Positions 1 through 7,343 of a stretch of DNA of 45,300 nt are shown one piece after another. The position numbers and the translations under genes are program-made. This DNA comes from an uncultured Clostridia bacterium (lineage in GTDB: Bacteria; Bacillota; Clostridia; TANB77; CAG-508): positions 1 to 45,300 of the forward strand of contig CAKOVW010000003.1 in NCBI GenBank assembly GCA_934122125.1, read 5' to 3'. Each line of letters begins with the position of its first letter. Position 1 is the first letter of the stretch. The notes under the pieces are model-generated. The model was not told the DNA's origin. It did no database searches and saw only the letters and a program-made list of their open reading frames with translations.

Positions 1-46
1 ACTTTGACTCATGCATGCGCTAGTTCGAATCTAGCCAGCCCAACCA
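1..46 (+). tRNA. tRNA-Gln(UUG), 3' part only
   Basis: The window opens inside a tRNA. The anticodon loop CTTTGAC is at 2-8, giving anticodon TTG. It is followed by the 3' anticodon-stem strand, a 5-nt variable loop, a perfect T arm (GCTAG, TTCGAAT, CTAGC at 19-35), a 7-nt acceptor strand, discriminator A and an encoded CCA at 44-46. The loop and T arm closely match the remembered Bacillus tRNA-Gln(UUG). The acceptor 5' strand and D arm lie outside the window, so the fold cannot be fully checked. Confidence 0.88.
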
Positions 47-50
47 AATA

Positions 51-81
51 AAAAAACTCGTAGGTTCACTACGAGTTTTTT
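51..81. terminator. Intrinsic terminator between tRNA-Gln and the 95-691 gene
   Basis: An 8-bp perfect stem, ACTCGTAG (56-63) with CTACGAGT (69-76), has a 5-nt loop. It is flanked by an A run on the left and a T run on the right, so it works in both directions. It can end the tRNA transcript on the plus strand and the convergent minus-strand gene. Confidence 0.85.
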
Positions 82-94
82 GCGTTTGCTCAAA

Positions 95-691
95 TTATTG
101 ATGCTTTTTTGACATTTCTTTTACTTCGTTTCTGCGTTTGCTCAATTGACTAAACAAATGCTCAACCTTGTCAGGGTCATTAGCAGCTAATGCTTTGCTA
201 TATAACCGGTCGAAACATTTATCACTGACCCAATTAAGGATAACTGCCTCAATAACTGTTCTTTCAAACAGCTTGGTGGCAATGCAGTTTTGAATGCAGA
301 AATCTTTTTTTGAAAGAGAACTATTTGAATAGGCATCCACCAATCTTTTGGCTTCAGTTTTGGAAAAACAAAAATATTGCAATGATTTGATTCGACGTTC
401 CCAACTGTTGAAAACTCTCCGCTGGATAGCTTCAATATAGTAAGGGTCAGAACATGTTTCTTCGACCTTTTGCAAAGAAGAAACAACAGCAACATTTTGG
501 ATTTTCCGGGCAATTTGCTCTGAAACAATAGCTTTATCAACAGAAAGATGCAAAATGGTGTAAAACTGATGCTGGCTGCAATTAGGATACTGGGTAATAA
601 AGTCGTGATAAGTGTAAGAGCCTTTAGAATAAGCAATTGCTATTTGAGATATTTGCTTCCGTGAAAAAATTTTTGTAACATTTTTTTTCAC
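95..691 (-). CDS. Unrecognised 198-aa protein with an internally duplicated domain
   Basis: I do not recognise the family. The protein contains two copies of one module: FS-x9-AYS-x7-DF at residues 9-31 and again at 109-131, an exact offset of 100 residues. Each copy is followed by a mostly helical stretch (about 32-70 and 132-170). Each unit could be a helix-turn-helix-like or other small helical domain, which is inference. The start is GTG at 691, with GGGAG nine bases upstream. There is no signal peptide or membrane segment and the C-terminus is basic. The gene stands alone between a tRNA 3' end and an AT-rich divergent promoter region. Its base composition looks clearly less AT-rich than the rest of the window, which suggests recent acquisition. 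A consensus promoter with an inverted repeat precedes it (732-775), as expected for an autoregulated DNA-binding protein. Confidence 0.75.
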   Translation of the reverse strand: MKKNVTKIFSRKQISQIAIAYSKGSYTYHDFITQYPNCSQHQFYTILHLSVDKAIVSEQIARKIQNVAVVSSLQKVEETCSDPYYIEAIQRRVFNSWERRIKSLQYFCFSKTEAKRLVDAYSNSSLSKKDFCIQNCIATKLFERTVIEAVILNWVSDKCFDRLYSKALAANDPDKVEHLFSQLSKRRNEVKEMSKKHQ

Positions 692-731
692 AATAGTTAA
701 CTCCCTTCTGTAAAAATAAAATGCTTATAAA

Positions 732-775
732 ATAATACATATATATATTATAATATACACTATGTATTATGTCAA
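732..775 (-). promoter_or_regulatory. Consensus sigma-A promoter with operator-like inverted repeat for the 95-691 gene
   Basis: Read on the minus strand, TTGACA (775-770) and TATAAT (752-747) are separated by exactly 17 bases, a perfect sigma-A consensus. A 9-bp perfect inverted repeat, ATAATACAT (732-740) and ATGTATTAT (762-770), brackets the -10 box with arm centres 30 bp apart. The promoter is read directly. Operator function is inferred from the symmetry and position. Confidence 0.75.
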
Positions 776-799
776 TCAAATAAAAAAGTAAAAAAACTA

Positions 800-828
800 T
801 TGATTTTTTTAAAAATATAAAGTAATAT
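800..828 (+). promoter_or_regulatory. Putative promoter of the 860-1000 small gene
   Basis: TTGATT (800-805) lies 17 bases before TAATAT (823-828). This puts the transcription start just upstream of the AAGGAG site at about 845-851. The surroundings are extremely AT-rich, so alternative -10 boxes such as 834-839 cannot be excluded. Confidence 0.4.
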
Positions 829-859
829 AAATATATAATATAACTAAGGAGAATAAATT

Positions 860-1000
860 ATGATAGTTGATAGCAAAGGAAACATGTTTGAAGATAGAAG
901 AAAGAAAAATGATAGAAGGCAAACTGAATGTGATGTAAAGGGCGGGAGAAGAGGAACAGATAGAAGAAAAGCAGCAGAGCAAGTATCTAAGAAAAAATAA
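860..1000 (+). CDS. 46-aa Arg/Lys-rich small protein with DRR repeats
   Basis: This ORF has ATG at 860, eight to nine bases after AAGGAG, and ends with TAA at 1000, followed by a strong terminator. The product is very basic and hydrophilic and carries two related motifs, EDRRKKNDRR (residues 11-20) and GRRGTDRRK (29-37). There is one Cys (residue 24) and no hydrophobic segment. The function is unknown. A small nucleic-acid-binding protein is possible from charge alone, but that is a guess. It is a monocistronic unit with its own ribosome site, promoter-like sequence and terminator, which supports a real gene despite its length. Confidence 0.6.
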   Translation: MIVDSKGNMFEDRRKKNDRRQTECDVKGGRRGTDRRKAAEQVSKKK

Positions 1001-1025
1001 AAATATTTATATATTGTTAATATGC

Positions 1026-1056
1026 AAAAAAGACATCTTTTTAAGATGTCTTTTTG
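1026..1056. terminator. Bidirectional terminator between 860-1000 and the Cys-rich microprotein pair
   Basis: AAAAAGACATCTT pairs with AGATGTCTTTTT around a short loop. There is a T run at both ends, depending on the strand. It ends the plus-strand small gene and the convergent minus-strand operon. Confidence 0.85.
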
Positions 1057-1072
1057 CGTAAGTTGCTTTATA

Positions 1073-1198
1073 TTAGCAACATCCTCCTCTATTGCCACCA
1101 CAGCAGCAACAAATTAGAATTATAAAGATAATTATCCAAATGCAGCAATCATCACCAAAACCAAATCCGCCACATCCGCATCCTCTATTCTCTGGCAT
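1073..1198 (-). CDS. 41-aa Cys-rich single-helix membrane microprotein (second in the pair)
   Basis: ATG at 1198 follows GGGAG with a good spacer, and the stop is at 1073. The product has ten Cys in 41 residues. An N-terminal CxC (7, 9) and a GF-rich stretch lead to an acidic pair and CC (18-19). A hydrophobic segment (20-29) is followed by four consecutive Cys (30-33) and a Gly-rich tail ending in CC. It lies 31 bp downstream of a related 35-aa ORF on the same strand and shares its terminator. The layout resembles the tiny Gly/Cys-rich YjcZ-type proteins of sporulating Firmicutes, but membership is inferred from composition only. Metal binding or a spore-coat role is possible and unproven. 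Confidence 0.6.
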   Translation of the reverse strand: MPENRGCGCGGFGFGDDCCIWIIIFIILICCCCGGNRGGCC

Positions 1199-1229
1199 AT
1201 TATTCACTCCCTTCACATGTACAAATTAA

Positions 1230-1337
1230 TTAGCAACCACAATTGTTGTTGCATCCGCAGCCATTGCCACAGCAGAAAAGTAATAAGAATAAGATTATGA
1301 ACCATAATAGTTCACTATTATTACAACCACATCCCAT
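1230..1337 (-). CDS. 35-aa Cys-rich single-helix membrane microprotein (first in the pair)
   Basis: ATG at 1337 is preceded by a very strong AGGAGGT ribosome site, and the stop is at 1230. Eight of 35 residues are Cys: CxC at 3 and 5, CC at 22-23, then CxC (27, 29) and CxC (33, 35). A hydrophobic helix spans about residues 10-21. It shares the plan CxC, acidic residue, hydrophobic helix, Cys pair, Gly/Asn/Cys tail with the ORF 31 bp downstream, so the two probably arose by duplication. Both have convincing ribosome sites, which is the main evidence that they are translated. The family is unrecognised beyond a general likeness to YjcZ-type small proteins. Confidence 0.62.
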   Translation of the reverse strand: MGCGCNNSELLWFIILFLLLFCCGNGCGCNNNCGC

Positions 1338-1375
1338 TGTTTTCTACCTCCTATAAAATATTTTTTAGCTCTTTC

Positions 1376-1401
1376 GTATGGTATATAGTATTCCAGTATG
1401 C
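1376..1401 (-). promoter_or_regulatory. Possible promoter of the Cys-rich pair, sporulation-sigma-like
   Basis: Read on the minus strand, GCATA (1401-1397) and CATAC (1380-1376) are 16 bases apart, about 40 bases upstream of the first microprotein. GCATA and CATAC recall the elements used by sporulation sigma factors of the SigE/SigG group. Such short matches occur by chance in this base composition, so the assignment is tentative. Confidence 0.25.
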
Positions 1402-1467
1402 AAAAAAGTGTTACACAAAATAATTAAACAAAATTGTCTAAAAACTATACAAAAAATAGAAAAATAA

Positions 1468-1476
1468 TGATATAAT
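1468..1476 (+). promoter_or_regulatory. Extended -10 promoter element upstream of mutL
   Basis: TGATATAAT is a perfect extended -10 (TGn plus TATAAT), 40 bases before the mutL start codon. No clear -35 hexamer sits at 17-18 bases, as is typical for extended -10 promoters. Confidence 0.55.
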
Positions 1477-1516
1477 TCGGAAAGAAATAATTATTAATAA
1501 TAATGGAGGAAGAATA

Positions 1517-3616
1517 ATGGGAAATATAGTGCTATTAGATGACAATACAATTAATAAAATAGCAGCAGGGGAAGTTATTGAAAGACCAGCATCAGTAGTA
1601 AAAGAATTAATGGAAAACTCAATTGACGCAGGAGCAACAGCAATAACAGTTGAGATAAGAAATGGCGGAATTTCATACATTAGAATTACAGACAATGGAA
1701 AGGGAATTGCACCAGATGATATGGAAATAGCATTTGAAAGACATGCTACTTCAAAAATTAGAAAAGCAGAGGACCTAGAAACAGTTAAATCTATGGGCTT
1801 CAGAGGTGAGGCTTTAGCAAGTATAGCAGCTATCAGCAAAGTTGAAATGACTTCTAAATATGTAGAAAATGAAATTGGATACAAAGTGGAAGTAGAAGGT
1901 GGAGTAATAAAAAATAAAGAAGAAGCAGGTTGCCCAAAAGGAACTACACTTATAATAACAGACTTGTTTTTTAATACACCAGTTAGATATAAATTCTTAA
2001 AAAAAGATTTTACAGAAGCAGGATATATTGAGGATGTAGTAACAAGAATTGCATTAATACATCCAGAAATTGCAGTAAAATTAATAAACACAGGGAAAAC
2101 AATAATTCAAACTCCTGGAAATAATGACTTTAAAGCAGTTATATATAGCATATATGGAAAAGATATTGCTGAAAATATAGTTGAAGTAAACTATAATTAT
2201 GAAGATATAACAGTTACAGGAGTAATTGGAAAGCCAGTTATTGCACGCTCAAACCGTTCAAATCAATTATTTTTTGTAAATAAAAGATACATAAAAGACA
2301 AAACTTTAACAGGTGCGGCAGAACAAGGATATAAAGGGCTAATTACAATTGGCAAATATGGATTTTTAGTATTAAATATTGAAATGAACCCACAAAAAGT
2401 GGATGTTAATGTTCACCCAGCAAAATTAGAAGTAAGATTTGAAGAAGAAAGTAAGGTATTTAAAGCAGTATACCATACAATTAAAGATGGACTACTAAAA
2501 GGAGATTTGGTTGCAGATACTGAAAAAGGACCAGAAGAAAATAAAACAGTATCAATGGATACAATAGTTGTAAATACAGCACCAGTAGAACAAATAAAAT
2601 ATGATAACAAAATTGAAGAAAAACATTTTGGCGGATTATTTAAGAGATTTAAAAAAGAAGAAACAGAAGAGCCTGAAGATAAAGGCAATTTAATAGCACA
2701 AATATATTCTAACAAAATGGGATTGGATGATTTAAAAAAGAAAGAATCAGTAGCTGAAGATACAGCAGCGTATGAATTACCTATAAGCGAGGATAAAACA
2801 GCTAAAGAAAGTGGAAGCAATATTATAAACAATATTAATAAATTGGAGGAATTAAAAGTAGATGATACACCAAAGAACTTTGATGAAATGTATATTAAAA
2901 CTTTTGGAGCAATGCCATCTGATGTAAGAAAGCAAGAACAAGAGGAGAAAGCAAAAGAAGCGAAAATAACTGTACAACCACAAGAGATGACATCATTGGA
3001 AAACATATCTATTTTTAAAGAAAAGGAAAAAAATACAATTCCACCATATAAATTTATAGGAATAGCATTTTCAACATATATAATTTTAGAACTAGAAAAT
3101 GAACTATATATATTAGATCAACATGCTGCCCACGAAAGAATTTTATATGAAAAAGTAAAGAAAAATTATTATAGTGATACAGAAAAAGATTCTCAACTAA
3201 TGCTATTACCAGACATTATAAATTTATCACATAAAGAAATGGACATAGCTAAAGAAAACATGGATATGTTTAGAAAAGCTGGCTTTACTTTAGAAGAATT
3301 TGGAGAAAACACAATTAAATTAAGCGGAGTTCCAAATATATGCCTAGATTTAGACACAAAAGAGCTATTTTTAGAAACTTTAGACGAAATAAATACAGTG
3401 GCAAGAACTGCGAAACAAGAAATAGAGGAAAAATTTATTGCAACAGTAGCATGTAAAGCAGCAGTAAAAGCTAATATGGCACTTACTCAATCAGAAGTAG
3501 ATAATTTAATGAAACAACTATTAGTACTTCCAAACCCATTTACATGTCCACATGGAAGACCAACAGCAATAAAAATGACAAAAACAGATATAGAAAAGAA
3601 ATTTTCAAGAAGATAG
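1517..3616 (+). CDS. mutL: DNA mismatch repair protein MutL
   Basis: MutL couples MutS mismatch recognition to strand incision and repair. The N-terminal GHKL ATPase is clear: an IAAGEV motif, NSIDAGAT, DNGKGI and GFRGEAL all fall in the first 105 residues. The C-terminal dimerisation/endonuclease domain carries the DQHAAHERILYE motif starting at D534, plus a CPHGRP motif at 677-682. This is therefore the metal-dependent nuclease type found in bacteria without MutH. The linker at about 330-500 is acidic and variable. The length of 699 aa is normal to slightly long. ATG 1517 follows GGAGGA. No mutS is next to it in the window; the gene leads into a small membrane protein and miaA, and mutL-miaA is a common Firmicute order. 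Confidence 0.97.
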   Translation: MGNIVLLDDNTINKIAAGEVIERPASVVKELMENSIDAGATAITVEIRNGGISYIRITDNGKGIAPDDMEIAFERHATSKIRKAEDLETVKSMGFRGEALASIAAISKVEMTSKYVENEIGYKVEVEGGVIKNKEEAGCPKGTTLIITDLFFNTPVRYKFLKKDFTEAGYIEDVVTRIALIHPEIAVKLINTGKTIIQTPGNNDFKAVIYSIYGKDIAENIVEVNYNYEDITVTGVIGKPVIARSNRSNQLFFVNKRYIKDKTLTGAAEQGYKGLITIGKYGFLVLNIEMNPQKVDVNVHPAKLEVRFEEESKVFKAVYHTIKDGLLKGDLVADTEKGPEENKTVSMDTIVVNTAPVEQIKYDNKIEEKHFGGLFKRFKKEETEEPEDKGNLIAQIYSNKMGLDDLKKKESVAEDTAAYELPISEDKTAKESGSNIINNINKLEELKVDDTPKNFDEMYIKTFGAMPSDVRKQEQEEKAKEAKITVQPQEMTSLENISIFKEKEKNTIPPYKFIGIAFSTYIILELENELYILDQHAAHERILYEKVKKNYYSDTEKDSQLMLLPDIINLSHKEMDIAKENMDMFRKAGFTLEEFGENTIKLSGVPNICLDLDTKELFLETLDEINTVARTAKQEIEEKFIATVACKAAVKANMALTQSEVDNLMKQLLVLPNPFTCPHGRPTAIKMTKTDIEKKFSRR

Positions 3617-3625
3617 GAGAATAAA

Positions 3626-4054
3626 ATGGTTATATTTATTTATCTTTGTATTTTAGCATTAAACTTAGCAGCAATTTTTATGACATATAAATTTTTAGGA
3701 GAGGATATAGAAAAAAAGGAAAAAGCTATTTTTATTGTAATTGGAATTGCTATTATGTATATGACAGTGTCTTTAACATATTGGCTAAGCACTAAAAATA
3801 TTGACTTAGGAGTATCAAAAGATGTTGGGAAAAACTTTATTACATTTACCTTTGTTCCAATAAATAGCATGCTAGTATTACCATTTCTAGCTAGGTCATA
3901 TAAATACTTAAAAGAAAGTAAATTAAGTACACAAAAATTTAGAAATCGTGTTATATTAGCAACAGTAATTTTGGTAATTGCATTAATAGTTGAATTTTTC
4001 TATTTTAAAGATATTCAAAATGGAATTTTAAGTATTATACAATCAGCCAAATAG
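3626..4054 (+). CDS. Hypothetical small integral membrane protein
   Basis: This 142-aa protein of unknown function has about four hydrophobic segments (roughly residues 2-22, 33-53, 70-90 and 108-127) joined by short charged loops. There is no recognisable catalytic motif. It starts nine bases after the mutL stop with AGGAG upstream, and miaA follows almost immediately, so it is co-transcribed. Its position between two DNA/RNA maintenance genes does not suggest a role. Confidence 0.7.
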   Translation: MVIFIYLCILALNLAAIFMTYKFLGEDIEKKEKAIFIVIGIAIMYMTVSLTYWLSTKNIDLGVSKDVGKNFITFTFVPINSMLVLPFLARSYKYLKESKLSTQKFRNRVILATVILVIALIVEFFYFKDIQNGILSIIQSAK

Positions 4055-4072
4055 AAAGGAATGATATTAAAT

Positions 4073-5005
4073 ATGAAGCCAAAGGTAATTGTCATATGTG
4101 GGCCAACAGCATCTGGAAAAACTAGTTTATCTATTGAACTTGCAAAAAAAATAGATGGTGAAATTATATCAAGCGATTCTATGCAAATTTATAAAGATAT
4201 GAGTATAGGAACAGCTAAGCCAACAGTAGAAGAAATGCAAGGAATACCACATTATTTATTAGACTTTGTTTTACCAAGTGAAAGATATAGTGTGGCAGAT
4301 TTTAAAAAAGAAGCTACTAAAAAAATAGAGGATATTTTAAGTAGAAATAAAACACCAATAATAGTTGGAGGAACAGGACTATACGTTGATTCGCTAACTA
4401 AAAATATTTCATATCCTGAAATTGAAATAGATTTAAAGTATAGAGAAGAGTTAGAAAACTTAATAGAGAAAAACGGACTAGAAAGTTTATATAGACAAGC
4501 AGTACAAGTAGATGAACAAGCAATGAAAAATATCAGTGCAAATGATAAAAAGCGTATAATGAGAGTACTAGAAATTTATCATCAAACAGGAAAAACAAAA
4601 ACTCAATTAGAAGCAGAATCTAGGCTAATACCACCTCCATATCAATATATAGTTTTTGCAATTGACATGGATAGAGAAAAACTATATGAGCGTATAAACA
4701 AAAGAGTTGACATTATGATAGAACAAGGATTAATTGAAGAAGTTCAGGAATTAATAGAAAAATACAAAGAATTTCCAACAGCAATGCAAGGATTGGGATA
4801 TAAAGAAGTAGTTGAGTACTTAGATGGAAAAACTACTAAAGATGAAATGATAGAAAAACTAAAAATGGAAACTAGAAGATATGCTAAAAGACAATTGACA
4901 TGGTTTAGAAAAGACAAAGAAATAAAATGGATAAATGGTTTGGCACCATTAGAACAAAATATACAATATATTTTGGAGGAATACAGTGGAAAAGAAAACA
5001 AGTAA
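4073..5005 (+). CDS. miaA: tRNA dimethylallyltransferase MiaA
   Basis: MiaA transfers a dimethylallyl group to N6 of A37 in tRNAs that read codons starting with U. The P-loop GPTASGKTS is at the N-terminus, followed by ISSDSMQIYKDMSIGTAKP (substrate Asp and Thr), the VGGTGLY motif and the C-terminal GLGYKE and RRYAKRQLTWFR motifs, all typical. I chose ATG 4073. An in-frame ATG at 4061 lies only one base after AAAGG, too close for initiation, and would add just four residues. The length of 310 aa is normal. The next gene overlaps its end by 20 bp. No hfq follows, unlike in many Clostridia. Confidence 0.95.
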   Translation: MKPKVIVICGPTASGKTSLSIELAKKIDGEIISSDSMQIYKDMSIGTAKPTVEEMQGIPHYLLDFVLPSERYSVADFKKEATKKIEDILSRNKTPIIVGGTGLYVDSLTKNISYPEIEIDLKYREELENLIEKNGLESLYRQAVQVDEQAMKNISANDKKRIMRVLEIYHQTGKTKTQLEAESRLIPPPYQYIVFAIDMDREKLYERINKRVDIMIEQGLIEEVQELIEKYKEFPTAMQGLGYKEVVEYLDGKTTKDEMIEKLKMETRRYAKRQLTWFRKDKEIKWINGLAPLEQNIQYILEEYSGKENK

Positions 5006-6269
5006 AAAGAAAGAGCGAAAAAATAAAGTGAATTTTCAAATGCTAAAGAGTAATAAGAATACTCTAATTATTTCTGCTGTAATACTTGGTGTTATAATAT
5101 TTTGCATATATAAAGTAGTAGTTTTTGTTAAAAATCCAACAGATACATTTACAGTAGAACAAGGAAAAATATATCAAGAAGAAAGGGCAATTGGATATAT
5201 TATTCGTGAAGAAACTATTGTAAAGGGTTCTAACTATAAAAATGGAATAGAGCAAATAAAAACTGAAGGAGAAAGAGTAGCAAAAGGAGAAGCAATATTT
5301 CGTTATTATTCTGCTGGAGAAGAAAACTTAATAAGTAAAATAAAAGATTTAGATGCAAAAATAGATGAAGCAATGTCAAATGAAAAAGACTTATATTCAG
5401 GAGATACAAAGGCATTAGAAAAACAAATAGAAAATCAAATAATGGCTTTAAGAGATGAAACAAATTTACAAACTATAATAAAAGCTAAAAAGGATATTTC
5501 AAATAATATTGTAAAAAAAGCTAAAATAGCAGGAAAGTTAAGCCCATCAGGCTCATATTTAAGTAAACTTATAAATGAAAGAAGCAAATATGAAAATCAA
5601 CTAAATGAGGGAGCAGAACAAGTAAGTTCACCAATAAGTGGTGTGGTTTCATATAAAGTAGATGGATATGAAGAAAAACTTAGCACTAACGATTTTTCAA
5701 AAATAACGTCAAAACTTTTGGAAAATTTAAATTTAAAAACAGGACAATTGGTTGCAGACAGTAAAGAAAGTGCCAAAATTATTAATAATTTTGAATGTTA
5801 TATTGCTTGCGTTTTAAACTCTGAACAAGCCAAAGAAGCCGAAGTTGGAAAAACAGCCAAATTAAGACTTTCAAATCATGAAGAAATTACAGGTACTATA
5901 AAATATATTTCAAAAGAAGATAACAAAATAATTGTTATATTTGAAATAGATGAGCAAGTACAAGAATTAGTTAGCTATAGGAAAATTTCATTTGATATAA
6001 TTTGGTGGAGTTATAGCGGAAAGAAAATTCCTAATACAGCAATAGGAAAAGAGCAAAAAGGAGAAAATGAGGTTGCTTATATAACTAGAACCAGAAATGG
6101 TTATCAAGATAAAATATGGGTTAAAATTTTAAGACAAAACGATAAATACTCAATAGTAGACAATTATACAAGTGAAGAATTAAAAGCACTTGGTTATACA
6201 AGTGAAGAAATAAAATCAAGAAAAACATTAACATTATATGACGAAATATTGAAAAATCCGACACAATAA
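4986..6269 (+). CDS. HlyD-like single-pass membrane protein upstream of sepF
   Basis: This 427-aa protein starts at GTG 4986 (GGAGGA upstream) inside the end of miaA. A basic N-terminus and one membrane helix (about residues 28-48) precede an extracytoplasmic part. That part has a beta-hairpin or lipoyl-like region (about 58-105), a helical hairpin (about 110-200) and a second beta-rich part (205-400). This resembles the HlyD/membrane-fusion adaptor layout. Clostridia often carry such a gene directly before sepF. No ABC transporter or TolC-like partner is present, so a classical efflux role is not supported; an envelope or division-associated role is inferred from position only. No terminator separates it from the sepF promoter. 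Confidence 0.7.
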   Translation: MEKKTSKKKERKNKVNFQMLKSNKNTLIISAVILGVIIFCIYKVVVFVKNPTDTFTVEQGKIYQEERAIGYIIREETIVKGSNYKNGIEQIKTEGERVAKGEAIFRYYSAGEENLISKIKDLDAKIDEAMSNEKDLYSGDTKALEKQIENQIMALRDETNLQTIIKAKKDISNNIVKKAKIAGKLSPSGSYLSKLINERSKYENQLNEGAEQVSSPISGVVSYKVDGYEEKLSTNDFSKITSKLLENLNLKTGQLVADSKESAKIINNFECYIACVLNSEQAKEAEVGKTAKLRLSNHEEITGTIKYISKEDNKIIVIFEIDEQVQELVSYRKISFDIIWWSYSGKKIPNTAIGKEQKGENEVAYITRTRNGYQDKIWVKILRQNDKYSIVDNYTSEELKALGYTSEEIKSRKTLTLYDEILKNPTQ

Positions 6270-6282
6270 TATTACAACAATG

Positions 6283-6310
6283 TTACAAAAATATTAAATT
6301 ATTATTACAA
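6283..6310. other. TTACA-box element upstream of the sepF promoter
   Basis: TTACAAAA at 6283-6290 and ATTATTACAA ending at 6310 flank an AT-rich TTAA core. The same order of blocks recurs at 7561-7585 before rsmD. It lies 12 bp upstream of the sepF -35 box. A regulator-binding site is inferred from the recurrence. Confidence 0.35.
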
Positions 6311-6322
6311 ACTAAAAAACTA

Positions 6323-6351
6323 TTGACAATATGAGCAAAAAGTTAGATACT
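6323..6351 (+). promoter_or_regulatory. Sigma-A promoter of sepF-divIVA
   Basis: A perfect TTGACA (6323-6328) is followed, 17 bases on, by GATACT (6346-6351), placing the start about 40-45 bases before sepF. It gives the division genes a promoter separate from the upstream HlyD-like gene. Confidence 0.75.
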
Positions 6352-6400
6352 AGTTACAGTTAAAAACTAAGGACGAGTAAATTTTAGGAGGTTGTTTAAA

Positions 6401-6874
6401 ATGGCAGGAGCTATTATGGAAAAAGTATGGGGATTATTTGGAATGGATTCAGCAGAAGATAGAGAAGAAATGGAAGAAAACGAAACAGAAGAAGTTGAAA
6501 ATGAGGAAGAAGAACAAGAAGAAAAAAAATTATGGGGAAGAAAAAACAACAAAGTTGTTACAATGCCTCAAGTTCAACAAGTAAAAATGGTTATTTCTCA
6601 ACCTACTACTTTTGAACAAGCTGCAAATATTTGCGATTTACTAAAACAAAAAAAATCAGTAATAGTAAACCTAGAATATGTTAATAAAGATGTTGCAAGA
6701 AGAATTATAGATGTTGTATCAGGAGCTGTACATGCTTTAGATGGACATATGCAAAAAATATCTAATTCTATAGTATTAATTGCACCATTCAATTATGATA
6801 TTGAAAGCGAAGTTGCAAGAGATGAAATAAAAAGTAAATTATCAGTTTCATGGTTAAGAAATGGAAACAATTAG
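6401..6874 (+). CDS. sepF: Cell division protein SepF
   Basis: SepF binds the membrane through an N-terminal amphipathic helix and bundles FtsZ into the division ring. The N-terminal helix (MAGAIMEKVWGLFG) is followed by a long Glu-rich linker (about residues 18-45). The compact C-terminal domain starts near VVTMPQ and ends in LSVSWLRNG, containing the conserved FEQAANICDLLKQKKSVIVNL and GAVHALDG stretches. ATG 6401 is chosen because GGAGG at 6387-6391 gives a nine-base spacer; an upstream in-frame TTG would overlap the ribosome site. The length is 157 aa. divIVA follows after 11 bp in the same transcript. Confidence 0.95.
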   Translation: MAGAIMEKVWGLFGMDSAEDREEMEENETEEVENEEEEQEEKKLWGRKNNKVVTMPQVQQVKMVISQPTTFEQAANICDLLKQKKSVIVNLEYVNKDVARRIIDVVSGAVHALDGHMQKISNSIVLIAPFNYDIESEVARDEIKSKLSVSWLRNGNN

Positions 6875-6885
6875 GAGGAATAAAT

Positions 6886-7335
6886 ATGCTTACACCTTTA
6901 GACATTGAAAATAAAAAATTTTCAAAACAAATGATGAATGGCTATAGTGTAGATGAAGTAGATGAATTTTTAGATGAACTAACAGCCGACTATGAAAAAG
7001 TATATAAAGAAGCATCAGAAGCTAAAAACAAAATAGAAGATATGCAAGAAGATATGGCAAAATATAAGAACATAGAGAATACATTACAAAATACATTAAT
7101 TATGGCACAAACAGCAGCAGATGATGTTAAAAACTTAGCAAAACAACAAGCAGAAGCAATAATAAATGAAGCACAAGCTAATGCAAAACAAGCAGTTATG
7201 GAGCTAGAACAAGAAATTTCAATTAAACAAAAAGAATTAGAAGAATTACAAAAACAATTTGATGTATATAAAGCAAAAATGGAATCACTTCTTATTTCTC
7301 AATTGGAACTATTAAAAGATGTAAATAAAGATTAA
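6886..7335 (+). CDS. divIVA: DivIVA-type septum/pole site-determining protein
   Basis: This 149-aa coiled-coil protein senses curved membrane at division sites and poles. The diagnostic N-terminus reads LTPLDIENKKFSKQMMNGYS followed by VDEVDEFLD, and contains the membrane-binding and first coiled-coil region. A long, almost continuous heptad region (about residues 30-140) follows. ATG 6886 has GGAGGAA upstream. It sits directly behind sepF as in other Firmicutes, although ylmG and ylmH, which often intervene, are absent here. A strong terminator follows at 7344. Confidence 0.93.
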   Translation: MLTPLDIENKKFSKQMMNGYSVDEVDEFLDELTADYEKVYKEASEAKNKIEDMQEDMAKYKNIENTLQNTLIMAQTAADDVKNLAKQQAEAIINEAQANAKQAVMELEQEISIKQKELEELQKQFDVYKAKMESLLISQLELLKDVNKD

Positions 7336-7343
7336 AACAAAAG

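Noticed and set aside
844..1101. Minus-strand ORF of 85 residues
   Set aside because: It overlaps both better-supported small ORFs and two hairpin arms and has no ribosome site. The Cys-rich ORFs and the DRR ORF have convincing ribosome sites and terminators.
1438..2091. Minus-strand ORF of 217 residues over mutL
   Set aside because: It is hydrophobic antisense text of an AT-rich gene, lying within the conserved MutL ATPase coding region, with no ribosome site.
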